In this document: in pieces, positions 42,859-52,731 of the stretch | Position numbering within the stretch: the first letter of the stretch is position 1 | Layout: each line of letters opens with the position of its first letter | NCBI GenBank assembly: GCA_029261295.1 | Contig: JAJDBP010000006.1 | Span: 118,170-182,169 of the forward strand | From: Nitrospirales bacterium | Lineage (GTDB): Bacteria > Nitrospirota > Nitrospiria > Nitrospirales > UBA8639 | Length of the DNA stretch: 64,000 bases | Direction of reading: 5' to 3' | Translations under genes and position numbers: made by a program | Notes under the pieces: generated by a model | The model's input: the letters and a program-made list of their open reading frames with translations, nothing else | What the model was told of the DNA's origin: nothing | Database searches by the model: none

Positions 42859-42886
42859 CATGGATTTTCTAAGAGGAAAATCCATG
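42859..42886. repeat. Perfect 11-bp inverted repeat upstream of the nickel/cobalt permease gene
   Basis: CATGGATTTTC / GAAAATCCATG with a 6-base loop (TAAGAG). No T-run on either side. Its place 63-90 bp upstream of the start suggests an operator for a dimeric regulator, or an mRNA hairpin. Confidence 0.55.
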
Positions 42887-43010
42887 GGGAAAAATAATAC
42901 TGAGTCTTGTGAGCGGAATCCTACGGTGTGTTTGGGGGGAAAGTAAACAGGAAGCTCAATGCAAAGGGTCGTGAGGTGATAGAGAACGACAGAATATGAT
43001 AGCGAAAGAG

Positions 43011-44840
43011 CTATTTGCCCAGTGCGCGGTCCAGGTTAAATGCGGCACTGATAAGGGCGAGGTGGGTGAAGGCTTGTGGAAAATTTCCAAGGGCTTCGCC
43101 ATGGTGGCCAGTCTCTTCCGCATACAACCCTAAATGGTTGGCATAACCCAACATCTGTTCGAATAGGAGGCGTGCTTCTTCTAAGCGACTTCGGTCGGAT
43201 TGTCCTGCGCGGGTTAAGGCTTCAACTAACCAAAAGGTACAAATGTTAAAGGTGCCTTCTTCTCCACTCAGACCATCAGTTGACTCTGCGATGTTATAGC
43301 GATACACGAGTCCGTTGGAGACTAACCCACCTTTTTCTGGTGATTGAAGTGTGGCATCTAATGTTTTTAGCATCCGAGGATCGGTAGGGGAGACGAAGAA
43401 GACGAGGGACATCATCAAGTTGGCAGCGTCCAATGAGTCACTGCCATAGCGTTGGATAAAGGCCTGGCGTTTGGCGTCCCAACCCTTTTCCATGATTTCT
43501 TCATAGATGGTATCTCGTACCTTTAGCCAGCGGTCTCGATCAGCGGGGAAGGAGCGTTTGTCGGCTAAGCGAATACCTCTATCCAAAGCGACCCAACACA
43601 TCAACTTGGAATAGACAAAATGTTGTTGTCCGCCCCGCACCTCCCAGACGCCTTCATCGGTTCGTTGCCAATTATCACAGACCCAATTAATCAGGCGGCG
43701 AAGGTGTTTCCAAAGGTCATACGAAATCGGTGTCCCATATTTATTGTAGAGATAGACGGAATCCAGTAATTCCCCGTAAATGTCCAGTTGTAATTGATCA
43801 TAGGCGCCATTACCTATGCGGACGGGAGATGACCCTCGATAACCTTCCAGATGATCAAGTGTTTCTTCAGACAGCGTATGGCGGCCGTCAATGCCGTACA
43901 TTATTTGAAGAGAACCATCAGGTTTTAATTCGTGGCAACGGGCTTCCAGCCAATGCATAAATTGGGAGGCCTCCTCGGTAAATCCAATTCGAAGGAGACC
44001 ATACAGGGTAAATGCCGCATCACGAATCCAGGTATATCGGTAGTCCCAATTGCGTTCGCCTCCCATGTCTTCAGGAAGGCTACAGGTTGGCGCGGCCACA
44101 ATGGCGCCCGTGGGTTGAAACGTGAGTAGCTTCAGAACCAACGCTGAGCGATGGACCATTTCTCGCCAGCGGCCTGAGTAGGTGCATTTGGATAACCAGC
44201 CCCGCCAGAAACCAACCGTTTGAGTGAATAATTCTTCCGCGTGAGACTCGGGAAAAATTCTTGAGGAAGGGTCGTCGGATTCCATTCCCTGCAGGCAGAC
44301 ATCGACACTTTCTCCTTCATGCAACGTGAACTCAGCAATAAGGGCATCGCCCTGTTGTTGGAGCGGAATGGTGGCACCCAAGCGGAGTGAGAGATCTGGT
44401 GTCTGAAAGATAGCTCCACTCGAGTCCATCGAAATGGTATGGGAAGTACGGCCATAATTGAAGGATGGTCGACAGTCCAATCGAAATGTCATGGTCCCTC
44501 GAATGGTTTGGATGCGTCGCACGATACCATGTTGGGTGCAATCGGCAGCATCTTTTCCAACGGGCATGAAATCAATGACGCGACCCACTCCGTCAGTCGT
44601 ATGAAAACGGGTGACCAGCACATTCGTATCTGGCCAATAGTACTGTTTTGATTTGACATGGTTGGGGATTGGGGCAATGGAAAAGCGTCCGCCCTTGCCG
44701 TCATCCAGGATAGCGGCAAAGACACTTGGCGAATCGAAGTGCGGAAAGCACAGCCAATCGATAGCCCCATTCATGCCGACCAATGCCGTGGTCCGCATAT
44801 TCCCGATCAGGCCGTAGTTCTCAATGGGTTGGTACGGCAT
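43011..44840 (-). CDS. Glycoside hydrolase family 15 protein (glucoamylase/trehalase type)
   Basis: 609 residues. N-terminal beta-sandwich starts with [18 protein letters not shown] and [16 protein letters not shown], typical for bacterial GH15. The (alpha/alpha)6 barrel has [20 protein letters not shown]. Catalytic acids are expected in [10 protein letters not shown] and in [15 protein letters not shown]. Relatives hydrolyse alpha-glucosides such as trehalose, glycogen or starch ends. No signal peptide, so cytoplasmic. Confidence 0.9.
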   Translation of the reverse strand: MPYQPIENYGLIGNMRTTALVGMNGAIDWLCFPHFDSPSVFAAILDDGKGGRFSIAPIPNHVKSKQYYWPDTNVLVTRFHTTDGVGRVIDFMPVGKDAADCTQHGIVRRIQTIRGTMTFRLDCRPSFNYGRTSHTISMDSSGAIFQTPDLSLRLGATIPLQQQGDALIAEFTLHEGESVDVCLQGMESDDPSSRIFPESHAEELFTQTVGFWRGWLSKCTYSGRWREMVHRSALVLKLLTFQPTGAIVAAPTCSLPEDMGGERNWDYRYTWIRDAAFTLYGLLRIGFTEEASQFMHWLEARCHELKPDGSLQIMYGIDGRHTLSEETLDHLEGYRGSSPVRIGNGAYDQLQLDIYGELLDSVYLYNKYGTPISYDLWKHLRRLINWVCDNWQRTDEGVWEVRGGQQHFVYSKLMCWVALDRGIRLADKRSFPADRDRWLKVRDTIYEEIMEKGWDAKRQAFIQRYGSDSLDAANLMMSLVFFVSPTDPRMLKTLDATLQSPEKGGLVSNGLVYRYNIAESTDGLSGEEGTFNICTFWLVEALTRAGQSDRSRLEEARLLFEQMLGYANHLGLYAEETGHHGEALGNFPQAFTHLALISAAFNLDRALGK

Positions 44841-44946
44841 GGTTCTTTATTCGGTTACTTAGAGGGAAATATTGATGGGTGTCTTTAAGGGAAGGCTGGT
44901 TCCGTAGACGGACATTTCACGATTCTGGACATAGGTGGTTTTTAGC

Positions 44947-45360
44947 TCAGTATCCTCTGCCAGTGCTCCCGCGACCCATCCGATCCAAGGGGAGCGCCTC
45001 ATAACGTTCCTTGAGGTTGGGATGCTCACTAAGATAACCATTAATGGCTGCCTCGTCGGCGAATACTTCGGGACTGTGTTCGCGATATTCTTCGATGGTC
45101 AGATCATGGGTGGCCAATAATGTACTTAGTTTCGTATTAATATCTTTTCCCATTTCCCGCATGGCCTCTGGTGAGGGACGCTGTCCATCTCCCCCATACG
45201 ACCGTCCACCAGAAAAATAATTCATCATCATCTCACCGATTTCAATTCGGGCTTTTACAAATTTTCCTACCTCAGCTTTTTCTGTTGCAAGCCCAATTTC
45301 AGCGAATAAAAGGCAACTCACAAAAATACCAAAGATAAATCGTGTCGGAATCCTGATCAT
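44947..45360 (-). CDS. Small exported protein of unknown function
   Basis: 137 residues from ATG 45360 (preceded by TTGGGGGAAACG). Signal peptide IFGIFVSCLLFAEIGLATE. The mature part is helical with a glycine-rich segment (FSGGRSYGGDGQ), two helices containing VGKFVKARIEIGEMMM and YREHSPEVFADEAAI. No family named with confidence. Confidence 0.55.
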   Translation of the reverse strand: MIRIPTRFIFGIFVSCLLFAEIGLATEKAEVGKFVKARIEIGEMMMNYFSGGRSYGGDGQRPSPEAMREMGKDINTKLSTLLATHDLTIEEYREHSPEVFADEAAINGYLSEHPNLKERYEALPLDRMGRGSTGRGY

Positions 45361-45712
45361 CGTTTCCCCCAAGAAATGTGAATGGGCGTATCATGAATTT
45401 TTCCTTTAGACTACTCTTTACTGATTTTGAAAGAATAGCCAACCTCAAGAAAAAAGTACAGATGGAAGTTGCGGGAAGAATTTTCGAAGAAAGATTCTTG
45501 TGAGATACTGTAGGAGGAGAAAATAGAGCTCAGCATGTTTTTATGCAATGTGTCTGAGAGTTGTGCGGCGATTGTGTGGATGATTCGATGTGGACACCTA
45601 TACTTACTTTGTTCAGGTTTGTTAGATGTAATGAGTGAGCCAGGGGGAAGGCATGTGATGCATTTACTTCTGTGTAGATTCGTGCAGATTGGAAGTTGTG
45701 AAAGGGGAGTAC
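45361..45712. other. Gene-free stretch between divergent genes
   Basis: 350 bp separating two divergent genes. No frame or RNA structure recognised. A short pair of AT-rich repeats lies near 45480-45500, with no clear pattern. Confidence 0.4.
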
Positions 45713-46618
45713 ATGGCGCAGTCAATGGAACGCATAGGATTTGTGGGAGTAGGACGAATGGGTGCCAACATGGCCCGTCGGTTGAAAGATGTTGGGGGTG
45801 TTGTGACAGCCATTTACGATGTGGATGCCGCTAGGGCTGCATCGTTATCTCAAGAGCTAGGGGCAGAATGTGCCAAGACACCTGCCCGGGTCGCCGAATT
45901 AGCGACCGTGGTCTTTACCGTCGTAACAGACGATACTGGCATGCGCGCGATTTTTTCTGACGAAGATTCGGCGAGTCTTTTGACGCAGGCGAATGGACGC
46001 CTTTTTGTAAATTGCGCGACGGTCTCGCCTGAAGTACATATAGAGATGGAAGCCCTCATAGAGCAGAAGGGAGGTCAATCTCTTGAAGCATGTATGGCTA
46101 GCAGTATTCCACAAGCTCGTGAGGGCTCACTTTATCTCATGTGTGGCGGAAATCCGGATAGTTTTGATCGAGCAAAACCGATACTTGAAATGCTGAGTGC
46201 AAATCTTCTCTATATAGGCCAGGCCGGGCAAGCGGCAAAAGTGAAAGCCTTGGTGAATATGGTGATGAACATTAATACGGCAGGGTTAGCCGAAGGGTTG
46301 GGATTGGGCGCGGCTCTCGGATTGGATCTGACCATGTTACAGGAAGTCTTTAGTCAGACAGGAGCGGCTTCTCGTGTACTGGAAACTGACGGAGCAGATA
46401 TGCAGAGCCGTGATTATGAATGCTATTTTTCTGCTGCTCATGCAGCAAAAGACGCTGGAATTGCCTGTGAAATGGCGGAATCCGTTGGGCTCGTTTCGCC
46501 TTTGGCCAAAGCGACTTGGGAGCAATATCAACGCCTCGTTGCCATCGGTAAAGGCGAATTGGATAAGTCAGCGATAGCCGAATTGACATTCAGCGACCGC
46601 CAGAATCCTGAGCAGTAG
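45713..46618 (+). CDS. 3-hydroxyisobutyrate-dehydrogenase-family oxidoreductase
   Basis: 301 residues from ATG 45713 (ribosome site AAAGGGGAG). Rossmann motif IGFVGVGRMGANMARRL; catalytic region GQAAKVKALVNMVMNINTAG with the conserved Lys and Asn. This beta-hydroxyacid dehydrogenase family also includes tartronate semialdehyde and succinate-semialdehyde/glyoxylate reductases, so the exact substrate is open. rtcB follows 20 bp later in the same direction. Confidence 0.85.
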   Translation: MAQSMERIGFVGVGRMGANMARRLKDVGGVVTAIYDVDAARAASLSQELGAECAKTPARVAELATVVFTVVTDDTGMRAIFSDEDSASLLTQANGRLFVNCATVSPEVHIEMEALIEQKGGQSLEACMASSIPQAREGSLYLMCGGNPDSFDRAKPILEMLSANLLYIGQAGQAAKVKALVNMVMNINTAGLAEGLGLGAALGLDLTMLQEVFSQTGAASRVLETDGADMQSRDYECYFSAAHAAKDAGIACEMAESVGLVSPLAKATWEQYQRLVAIGKGELDKSAIAELTFSDRQNPEQ

Positions 46619-46638
46619 AATCGGAATGAGATGTCCTT

Positions 46639-47868
46639 ATGGCGAAACGTTCTTATCGACTCATTGAATCCGGTAGGGGAGTCCCCATTAAGGCCTGGAC
46701 TAGAGGTGTGCCTTTGGAGCCCGAGGCAGAACAACAATTGCGTAATGTGGCTTCGTTGCCAATTGTCTATAAATGGGTGGCAGCTATGCCCGATGTCCAT
46801 TGGGGAATGGGTGCCACGATTGGAAGTGTGATTCCTACCAAAGGCGCGATTATTCCTGCAGCCGTTGGGGTGGATATAGGGTGTGGAATGATGGCGGTAC
46901 AGACGACATTAACTGCCGGGGATTTACCAGACTCATTACGCACAATTCGAGAAGTCATTGAACGTGCCGTGCCACACGGACGCACCAATAATGGGCAAAA
47001 GAATGATCGCGGAGCTTGGTGGAATATTCCTCAACATCATCTCAAAGAATGGGGACGGTTAAAGCCGACGTATGATGACATTGTGTCGCAGCATCCTAAG
47101 CTCAATCGAGGGAATGATGTGAACCATCTTGGGACCTTAGGCACGGGCAATCATTTTATCGAAGTATGTCTAGATAGCCAGGAGTCCGTATGGTTTATGC
47201 TTCATAGTGGGTCGCGCGGAGTAGGTAATCGTATTGGGAACTATTTTATTGAATTGGCGAAACGTGACATGCGGAAGTGGATACGAAATTTGCCTGATGT
47301 GAATTTGTCCTATTTAAAAGAAGGCACGGAATCATTTGATGACTATGTGCAGGCCGTGCAATGGGCCCAGGATTTTGCCATGACGAATCGAAGCCTTATG
47401 ATGAAGAACATTGTCCAAGTCATTCGTCAATGTGGGGAAGTCCCTGTATTTAAAACCACTCAAGAAGTGGTCAATTGTCATCATAATTATGTTGAATCGG
47501 AAACACATTACGGGGAAGAGGTGTGGGTGACTCGCAAGGGCGCAGTGCGAGCGCGAAAGGGTGACAGGGGCATTATTCCTGGGAGTATGGGCGCGCGTTC
47601 TTATATTGTACAAGGGAAAGGGAATCCTGAAAGTTTTGACAGTTGTAGCCATGGAGCTGGCCGGGCCATGTCTCGTGGGGCCGCGAAGCGTCGGTTCACT
47701 CTCGCTGCCCATGAACAAGCCACTCAAGGGGTGGAATGTCGAAAAGATAAAGATGTGATTGATGAGACTCCCGGAGCCTATAAGTCTATTGAGGCGGTGA
47801 TGCAGGCACAAGATGACCTGGTAGAGGTCGTGCATACCTTGAGACAGGTTGTCTGCGTGAAAGGGTAG
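46639..47868 (+). CDS. rtcB: RtcB-type RNA ligase
   Basis: 409 residues, matching short RtcB homologues. Metal-binding motifs: VGVDIGCGMMAV (Asp, Cys), GTLGTGNHFIEV, MLHSGSRGVGN, and C-terminal SCSHGAGRAMSR with the guanylated His region. Ligates 2',3'-cyclic phosphate and 5'-OH RNA ends. No archease or RNA cyclase is adjacent. Confidence 0.9.
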   Translation: MAKRSYRLIESGRGVPIKAWTRGVPLEPEAEQQLRNVASLPIVYKWVAAMPDVHWGMGATIGSVIPTKGAIIPAAVGVDIGCGMMAVQTTLTAGDLPDSLRTIREVIERAVPHGRTNNGQKNDRGAWWNIPQHHLKEWGRLKPTYDDIVSQHPKLNRGNDVNHLGTLGTGNHFIEVCLDSQESVWFMLHSGSRGVGNRIGNYFIELAKRDMRKWIRNLPDVNLSYLKEGTESFDDYVQAVQWAQDFAMTNRSLMMKNIVQVIRQCGEVPVFKTTQEVVNCHHNYVESETHYGEEVWVTRKGAVRARKGDRGIIPGSMGARSYIVQGKGNPESFDSCSHGAGRAMSRGAAKRRFTLAAHEQATQGVECRKDKDVIDETPGAYKSIEAVMQAQDDLVEVVHTLRQVVCVKG

Positions 47869-47966
47869 TGAACAGGGGATTCATTGACATGTTCAATCAA
47901 AAAAGAGCAGAGTATGAATCCCCCCTTATTTCCCCCTTTTCTCTTACCATTCAATGGAGGTGCCCA

Positions 47967-48236
47967 ATGAAGAAGTTAATGATTGCTGTATTAATGGGTC
48001 TTTTTGTGATGAGCTTAGGCAGTGTCTCTTTTGCCGGAATGCTTGACGCGGTGACTGATGCCACAGAGAAAGCCAATGCGATGGCCAAAGGTGCAAATGC
48101 CAAGACCGAGAGTGTCGAACAGAAAGCCATTGAAGCGCAAGATACGTCAACAAAAGAATCTGGAAGTATGATGGATCAGGCTAAAGAATCGGCCAAGGAA
48201 ACCGTGAACGAAAAAATTGATGCTATAGGTAAATAA
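47967..48236 (+). CDS. Small exported helical protein
   Basis: 89 residues. ATG 47967 follows GGAGGTGCCCA. Signal peptide MKKLMIAVLMGLFVMSLGSV, then a charged, Ala/Lys/Glu-rich amphipathic segment (ATEKANAMAKGANAKTES and on) with no Cys. Resembles small stress-type helical periplasmic proteins. Followed by an intrinsic terminator. Confidence 0.6.
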   Translation: MKKLMIAVLMGLFVMSLGSVSFAGMLDAVTDATEKANAMAKGANAKTESVEQKAIEAQDTSTKESGSMMDQAKESAKETVNEKIDAIGK

Positions 48237-48272
48237 CGAAAAGAATTGAGACTAGTTTTGCTCCTGAAAAGG

Positions 48273-48309
48273 CAGCCTGTGGACAAGCGTTCTGCAGGCT
48301 GTTTTTTTT
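48273..48309 (+). terminator. Intrinsic terminator
   Basis: CAGCCTG / CAGGCTG stem with a 15-base loop that can fold further, followed by eight Ts, 37 bp after the preceding stop codon. Confidence 0.8.
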
Positions 48310-48326
48310 TGAAATGGGGAGAGGCG

Positions 48327-49058
48327 TTATTCTCGGCGGAGCAGGTGATGCAGGATCTGGAGAGCCGACTGAGTCAACCGTTGTGAATTATTCTGGCAGG
48401 AACGAACTTTTTCAAGTCGATGGTGAGCTTCCGCGAAATCAGGTTGCAGGTTGATAGTATGTCTCAATGTGTTTTCAGCTTCTTTGATATGACCTTGAGC
48501 CATCAAGACCAGTCCAAGATCAGAATGGGCTTCGGCATCTGTGGGGCTTAATATGGTTGTCGCCGCAAATGCTTCGCGAGCTTGAGGGAAATGTGCCTGA
48601 GCAAGGAGCGAACGTCCTAGCCAATAGAAGGCTTGGGAGTCATAGGGGTTGAGTTCAGTGCTTTTCTGTAAAATTTTTTCGGCTTTTTCCCATTCGTGTT
48701 TGTCAATATAAGCGGCTCCGAGTTCACGGTATGCTTCTAGTAATATTGGGTTTAGCTGAATGGCAGTCTGGTATTCTTCGATGGCTCCGTTAGGGTCCCC
48801 TTGCTGGCTCAACAATTTTGCTAATCGTAGATGGGTGGGGGCGTCGTGTGTTTGGAATTCTGGTGAGGTTCGCAGTGCCGCTCTGACCTCGCGAAGCCCG
48901 GCCTCTACAGATTCATTGGTCACGGGATCGCTGGTTAGGATCTGGCTTTTACTTTCGGGGTTATGGGTGAGATCCGCACTGTTCGCACGGACTGGAAAAT
49001 AGGTTGAACTCAATACAGAAAAGAACGCGACAAAAGCTAAAGTTGCTGCCTGTTTCAT
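48327..49058 (-). CDS. Exported TPR protein
   Basis: 243 residues. Signal peptide, then four consecutive TPR units of 34 residues from about residue 75: GDPNGAIEEYQTAIQLNP, EWEKAEKILQKSTELNP, HFPQAREAFAATTILSP and HIKEAENTLRHTINLQP. A protein-protein interaction scaffold in the periplasm; the partner is unknown. Confidence 0.8.
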   Translation of the reverse strand: MKQAATLAFVAFFSVLSSTYFPVRANSADLTHNPESKSQILTSDPVTNESVEAGLREVRAALRTSPEFQTHDAPTHLRLAKLLSQQGDPNGAIEEYQTAIQLNPILLEAYRELGAAYIDKHEWEKAEKILQKSTELNPYDSQAFYWLGRSLLAQAHFPQAREAFAATTILSPTDAEAHSDLGLVLMAQGHIKEAENTLRHTINLQPDFAEAHHRLEKVRSCQNNSQRLTQSALQILHHLLRRE

Positions 49059-49069
49059 TCAGGAATCTA

Positions 49070-49489
49070 TTATGATTGGGGAAAAGTTAGAGTGAGGTAC
49101 CATTTTGGTTTGATGCGACCGAAGTCTGTGCGGGTATGTTTCTGTAGAGATTGTTTTGAATCTAACACCACCGGCCCATTTAACCCGCGCCAAAAGACAA
49201 CCCAATGCCAATAGCTACAAGCATTATTTTTATGCCATTTGATTGCTAAAAGGGTCGGTGAGGGTAACGTGTCCCACCTTTTAAAGGATGTAGGGTGAGA
49301 GGAGGTTACTATTCCGTAGTGTAAAAGAAGTTGTTGTACGTATTTTGTGTCTGACCACAGTTGGGGATCATGGACCTCAATGCCCAAATGGTCTGCGACC
49401 TTTTTCACCTCCTGATAACTCACTCCAGCAATGGTGGCTACGCTAGCCAATCCACATCCGGTTTTATCTGTTTGAACAATTGGCTTCAT
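49070..49489 (-). CDS. C39-like cysteine peptidase domain protein
   Basis: 139 residues. Catalytic Cys in DKTGCGLASVATIAG, His in YWHWVVFWRG and an Asp/Asn position in VVLDSKQS give the C39 papain-like order. No signal or transporter domain. Free-standing C39-like domains in bacteria may process double-glycine leaders or act as other peptidases. It lies 11 bp from the TPR gene. Confidence 0.7.
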   Translation of the reverse strand: MKPIVQTDKTGCGLASVATIAGVSYQEVKKVADHLGIEVHDPQLWSDTKYVQQLLLHYGIVTSSHPTSFKRWDTLPSPTLLAIKWHKNNACSYWHWVVFWRGLNGPVVLDSKQSLQKHTRTDFGRIKPKWYLTLTFPQS

Positions 49490-49582
49490 GACTCCAATAG
49501 CCCTTGCCTTAAGGAGGGTTGGTTTTTTTGAAATTTGGAAAATTGTTTATAATTGAATGTATGGCTCGTCGATCTTTTCTTG

Positions 49583-50638
49583 CTATTCTTTGAGGAATTT
49601 TCCCAGATAGATTTTCAAGGCCTTGGCATTATTATATTCCTGGTCCTTGGCGCTATATAAAAACGTGAGAGTTTTACGGCTTGCCATATTTTTGAGCCGT
49701 GTGACCTCCTCCTTCTGCTGATCTAACTCAGTTGAATAGGCGTCCAAGAATTTTTGCCAACGCCCACTATCGTGGTTGAACCATTTTCGTAATGTGCTGG
49801 ATGGCGCCAGGTCCCGGAGCCAGAGATCAAGAGAGGCTGATTCTTTTGCCACTCCGCGTGGCCATAGCCGATCAACCAATATCCGAATTCCATCCCCCTT
49901 TGATGGAGATTCATAAATTCGTTTTAGTCTGATCATCGGAGGTTTTCTCTTAATGGTCGTAGGGCTAGCGGATGATTTGGACTCATCAGAATAAAGTGGT
50001 ACAGCAGGCTTCTTATTTTTGGTTTTTCTCGGTGATGTCTGTGAATTTTTATTTGAAGGATGTCGAAAACAGTCCGTGGTGTGATCATTCACCAACCCGG
50101 CAGCCTGCATGTGCGCATAAATGACCGTACTACCCACAAAACTAAACCCACGTTTTTTGAGATCTTTGGAGAGGGCATCACTTTCCAGGGTTGTTGCGGG
50201 CACTTGTGAGATGTCCTTCCATTTATTAATTTTAGGTCTGCCTCCCACAAACTTCCAGATGTAGGTGTCAAAAGATCCAAACTCCTTTTGTATGGCCAGA
50301 AAAGCTTTGGCATTGGTAATGGCGGACTTAATTTTGAGACGGTTACGAATGATGCCGGTATTCTTGAGGAGGGATGTTTCTTTCCGGGCATCAAACTTGG
50401 CTACTTTGACCGGGTCAAAGCCAGCAAAGGCTTTCCGGTAACCTTCGCGTCGAAGTAAGATCGTTGACCAGGATAAGCCCGCTTGGGCGCCTTCGAGAAT
50501 GAGCATTTCAAAATGGCGGTGGTCATCATGTACAGGTTCTCCCCATTCCTCATCGTGATACGGGATGAAATGAGGTTTGTTGCCCACCCATCCACATCGG
50601 GTCTTTTGATCAGAGAGGGCTGTTTTCTTGCTTGCCAT
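49583..50638 (-). CDS. DNA-3-methyladenine glycosylase I fused to DUF488 (YeaO-like) domain
   Basis: 351 residues. Residues 1-190 are Tag: RCGWVGNKPHFIPYHDEEWG, ILEGAQAGLSWSTILLRR and VNDHTTDCFRH, which contain the zinc ligands Cys, His, His, Cys. A low-complexity basic linker (190-230) leads to a DUF488/YeaO domain: RIYESPSKGDGIRILVDRLW, DLAPSSTLRKWFNH and FLYSAKDQEYNNA. The Tag half removes 3-methyladenine from DNA. The fusion is unusual. Confidence 0.88.
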   Translation of the reverse strand: MASKKTALSDQKTRCGWVGNKPHFIPYHDEEWGEPVHDDHRHFEMLILEGAQAGLSWSTILLRREGYRKAFAGFDPVKVAKFDARKETSLLKNTGIIRNRLKIKSAITNAKAFLAIQKEFGSFDTYIWKFVGGRPKINKWKDISQVPATTLESDALSKDLKKRGFSFVGSTVIYAHMQAAGLVNDHTTDCFRHPSNKNSQTSPRKTKNKKPAVPLYSDESKSSASPTTIKRKPPMIRLKRIYESPSKGDGIRILVDRLWPRGVAKESASLDLWLRDLAPSSTLRKWFNHDSGRWQKFLDAYSTELDQQKEEVTRLKNMASRKTLTFLYSAKDQEYNNAKALKIYLGKFLKE

Positions 50639-50809
50639 AAGAGTGGGGGCCTGATTCCTTCCAAGGAGGTTAAGGAAAGGCTACGATTTCAATATCAACG
50701 TGTCAATATTTCCAGATTTTTGGGGAAATCAAATTTGCGGGGTTGTTTGGTGAGGAATCTACTGTTCTTGGTATACTGGGAAGACAGCGTGATATAGGAG
50801 GATCAAATC

Positions 50810-51289
50810 ATGAAATTTATGCCATCCAAGCTTCACATTTCAATGGCGATTCGTTGCTTAATTGGCGCGGGGGCAATGGGCTTCCTGCTTTGCAGTTCTT
50901 TGGCGAGTGCCGCTGAGCCAAGGGTTCTCTGGGAATGTTCTGGGTTTTCTGGAGAAGCTCAGGACCGGTGCATTCGAACCTATGGGGAACTTCAACAAGA
51001 AAAAATTTCCAAATTAGAAAAGGCCGTAGAAGCTCAAGAAGACATCATACAGCAACTTCAGCAAAAGGCCGCGCTACAAGCAGCAGCTACGTCTCATTTG
51101 GAGTACAAGCTAACGCGAAATCGGCGTAGTTGGGGTGATCGGCCATCTGTTCGCATTTTTCCACCTCTGGGATTTGCCTTGAGTTTTGGTCGAGAGAGGT
51201 TTTGGGGTGGGTCGTTCTTTTCAGGGAAACGACATTATTATGGGCAACGATTTTATGGCCGTGGCTATCAGCGCTGGCGTCGTTTTTAA
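50810..51289 (+). CDS. Small exported coiled-coil protein with basic aromatic tail
   Basis: 159 residues. ATG 50810 follows AGGAGGATCAAATC. Signal peptide (LLCSSLASAAEPR), an N-terminal Cys pair (ECSGFSGEAQDRC), a short coiled coil (ELQQEKISKLEKAVEAQ) and a C-terminal Phe/Tyr/Gly/Arg-rich tail (YYGQRFYGRGYQRWRRF). No family recognised. Confidence 0.6.
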   Translation: MKFMPSKLHISMAIRCLIGAGAMGFLLCSSLASAAEPRVLWECSGFSGEAQDRCIRTYGELQQEKISKLEKAVEAQEDIIQQLQQKAALQAAATSHLEYKLTRNRRSWGDRPSVRIFPPLGFALSFGRERFWGGSFFSGKRHYYGQRFYGRGYQRWRRF

Positions 51290-51325
51290 GGCATTCGCTC
51301 AAATTGACTCCTTGTAGAACATACT

Positions 51326-51607
51326 CTATGAAGGAGGGGAACTGAATGTGCGGAAAATCCCATAGGCTATCCATATCAGGGCGACAAACAAGCAAAGTTG
51401 ACTGAGGCCAAACCCTGCTATTGCCAGTAGGCCCAATCCAATTGGATTTCCGCCAGAATATCCAGTTAGCTTTTCAAGCCCAATGTACAGTAGGAGTGGA
51501 GACCCTCCTGCTAGCGCGATAGACAATCCTGAGACTATCCAGCACCATCCTGTCCGAAAAGGGTTTTCTTTGCTGGTGAGTTTTTCCCAATGGGCTGCAT
51601 AATCCAT
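51326..51607 (-). CDS. Small two-segment membrane protein
   Basis: 93 residues. Hydrophobic segments IVSGLSIALAGGSPLLLYIG and LGLLAIAGFGLSQLCLFVALIW. No family or neighbour to suggest a role. ATG start at 51607. Confidence 0.5.
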   Translation of the reverse strand: MDYAAHWEKLTSKENPFRTGWCWIVSGLSIALAGGSPLLLYIGLEKLTGYSGGNPIGLGLLAIAGFGLSQLCLFVALIWIAYGIFRTFSSPPS

Positions 51608-51741
51608 GATTGACCATCCTCTGGAATGTCTATTCGGTGAGGATTTTCGTCAAGTTAACATGGTGAATATGGGGAATGTGCTTTTAACGATTGAAACTGA
51701 TCGTTCTGCTTGATTCATCACCAAGAAAGATGGGCTTTCCC

Positions 51742-52107
51742 TTAAGCAGGATCGCGATGAACGGTGTCAGGTGAAAAAGCCGGGAGGCAGACGGCCATAT
51801 ATTCGGCTCCGTCTGGTCCAGGTGTACTGTATCGAATCCATTCTCCTTTTAAGGTAAGCACCCCTTGCCCGGCATGCACTTTTAGTGTGGCTTCTGTTGT
51901 TTCAACTTGAAGCATGCCGCGCAGAACGACCGTATATTCATCAAACTCTGGTGTTTGGCCTGGTTCAACCCATCCAGAAGGGCTTTGCATGCGGGCAATG
52001 CTAATCCCGGAGGTTGCGGAATTCACATGTCCGAAAAACTCGTCGATGAGTTTGGGTTTATTTCCTGCTGCTTCAATTCTTGTTGGTTGGTTAATCAGTT
52101 TTGCCAT
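51742..52107 (-). CDS. Cupin-domain protein
   Basis: 121 residues with a single cupin barrel: PEFDEYTVVLRGMLQVET (motif 1, Glu in place of the first His) and VHAGQGVLTLKGEWIRYSTP (motif 2). Small cupins of this size are usually sensors or small-molecule isomerases or dioxygenases; metal ligands are incomplete here. Confidence 0.72.
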   Translation of the reverse strand: MAKLINQPTRIEAAGNKPKLIDEFFGHVNSATSGISIARMQSPSGWVEPGQTPEFDEYTVVLRGMLQVETTEATLKVHAGQGVLTLKGEWIRYSTPGPDGAEYMAVCLPAFSPDTVHRDPA

Positions 52108-52186
52108 CTGTATTCCCCTTTGATGAAAGGTAACGATTCAAGCAACGCTTTTCTTTCTCGTGACTGTATTGGCGAAGTGACCATTG

Positions 52187-52666
52187 TTAGGGAGCGCCTG
52201 TATATGGAACATCCAAATAATCTTTGGTGTCTTTGAAGGTTGTCAACACAATATGCCATGGGCCAGTCGCGACAATTTTGAGATAAAATGTTCCGCCTAA
52301 AGGATGAACGGCAGTGCCATGTTGGTTGGTCGTATTCGCTAAAACAATGGGTTCTAGTACTTCAAACCACTGGAGGACTTTCTCCCGTTCACTCCTCTGT
52401 CCTATATATGGGCGTCGCGCCGATCCATGGGCCGATAATTTGAAGATGGGAGATTCGGTTTTCCATTGGAGTTTCCATCCGTCCTCGACGGTAAATGGTT
52501 TCGTCTCCATGCGCCCAGTTCCTGTGAAGGTTATTTCTGTAACTGATGATTGCTCCAAATTCTCCTTATCTGTGAGGGCGCGGCTCAGATCAACAGTCTC
52601 GAACGTGAGGGCGAGACCAATGAAGACTATGGACGTCCATGGCCTTTTTGAATTGTTGGTGATCAA
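52187..52666 (-). CDS. Exported protein of unknown function
   Basis: 159 residues. An N-terminal hydrophobic stretch (SIVFIGLALTFETVDL) is a plausible signal. The mature part has alternating beta strands (EITFTGTGRMETKPFTV, GTFYLKIVATGPWHIVL). No family recognised. Confidence 0.5.
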   Translation of the reverse strand: MITNNSKRPWTSIVFIGLALTFETVDLSRALTDKENLEQSSVTEITFTGTGRMETKPFTVEDGWKLQWKTESPIFKLSAHGSARRPYIGQRSEREKVLQWFEVLEPIVLANTTNQHGTAVHPLGGTFYLKIVATGPWHIVLTTFKDTKDYLDVPYTGAP

Positions 52667-52731
52667 AACGATATTTCTGGTCAGGTAAGGTGCTGGTGAA
52701 GGAGATGCCTTATGACAAAGGAAAAGTTTAG

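Noticed and set aside
42797..43010. Cobalamin riboswitch upstream of the nickel/cobalt permease gene
   Set aside because: The conserved B12-box core could not be found on the minus strand; only an inverted repeat is present.
44859..45120. Small frames overlapping the 44947-45360 gene on both strands
   Set aside because: They lie over a gene with a clear signal peptide and ribosome site and show no family.
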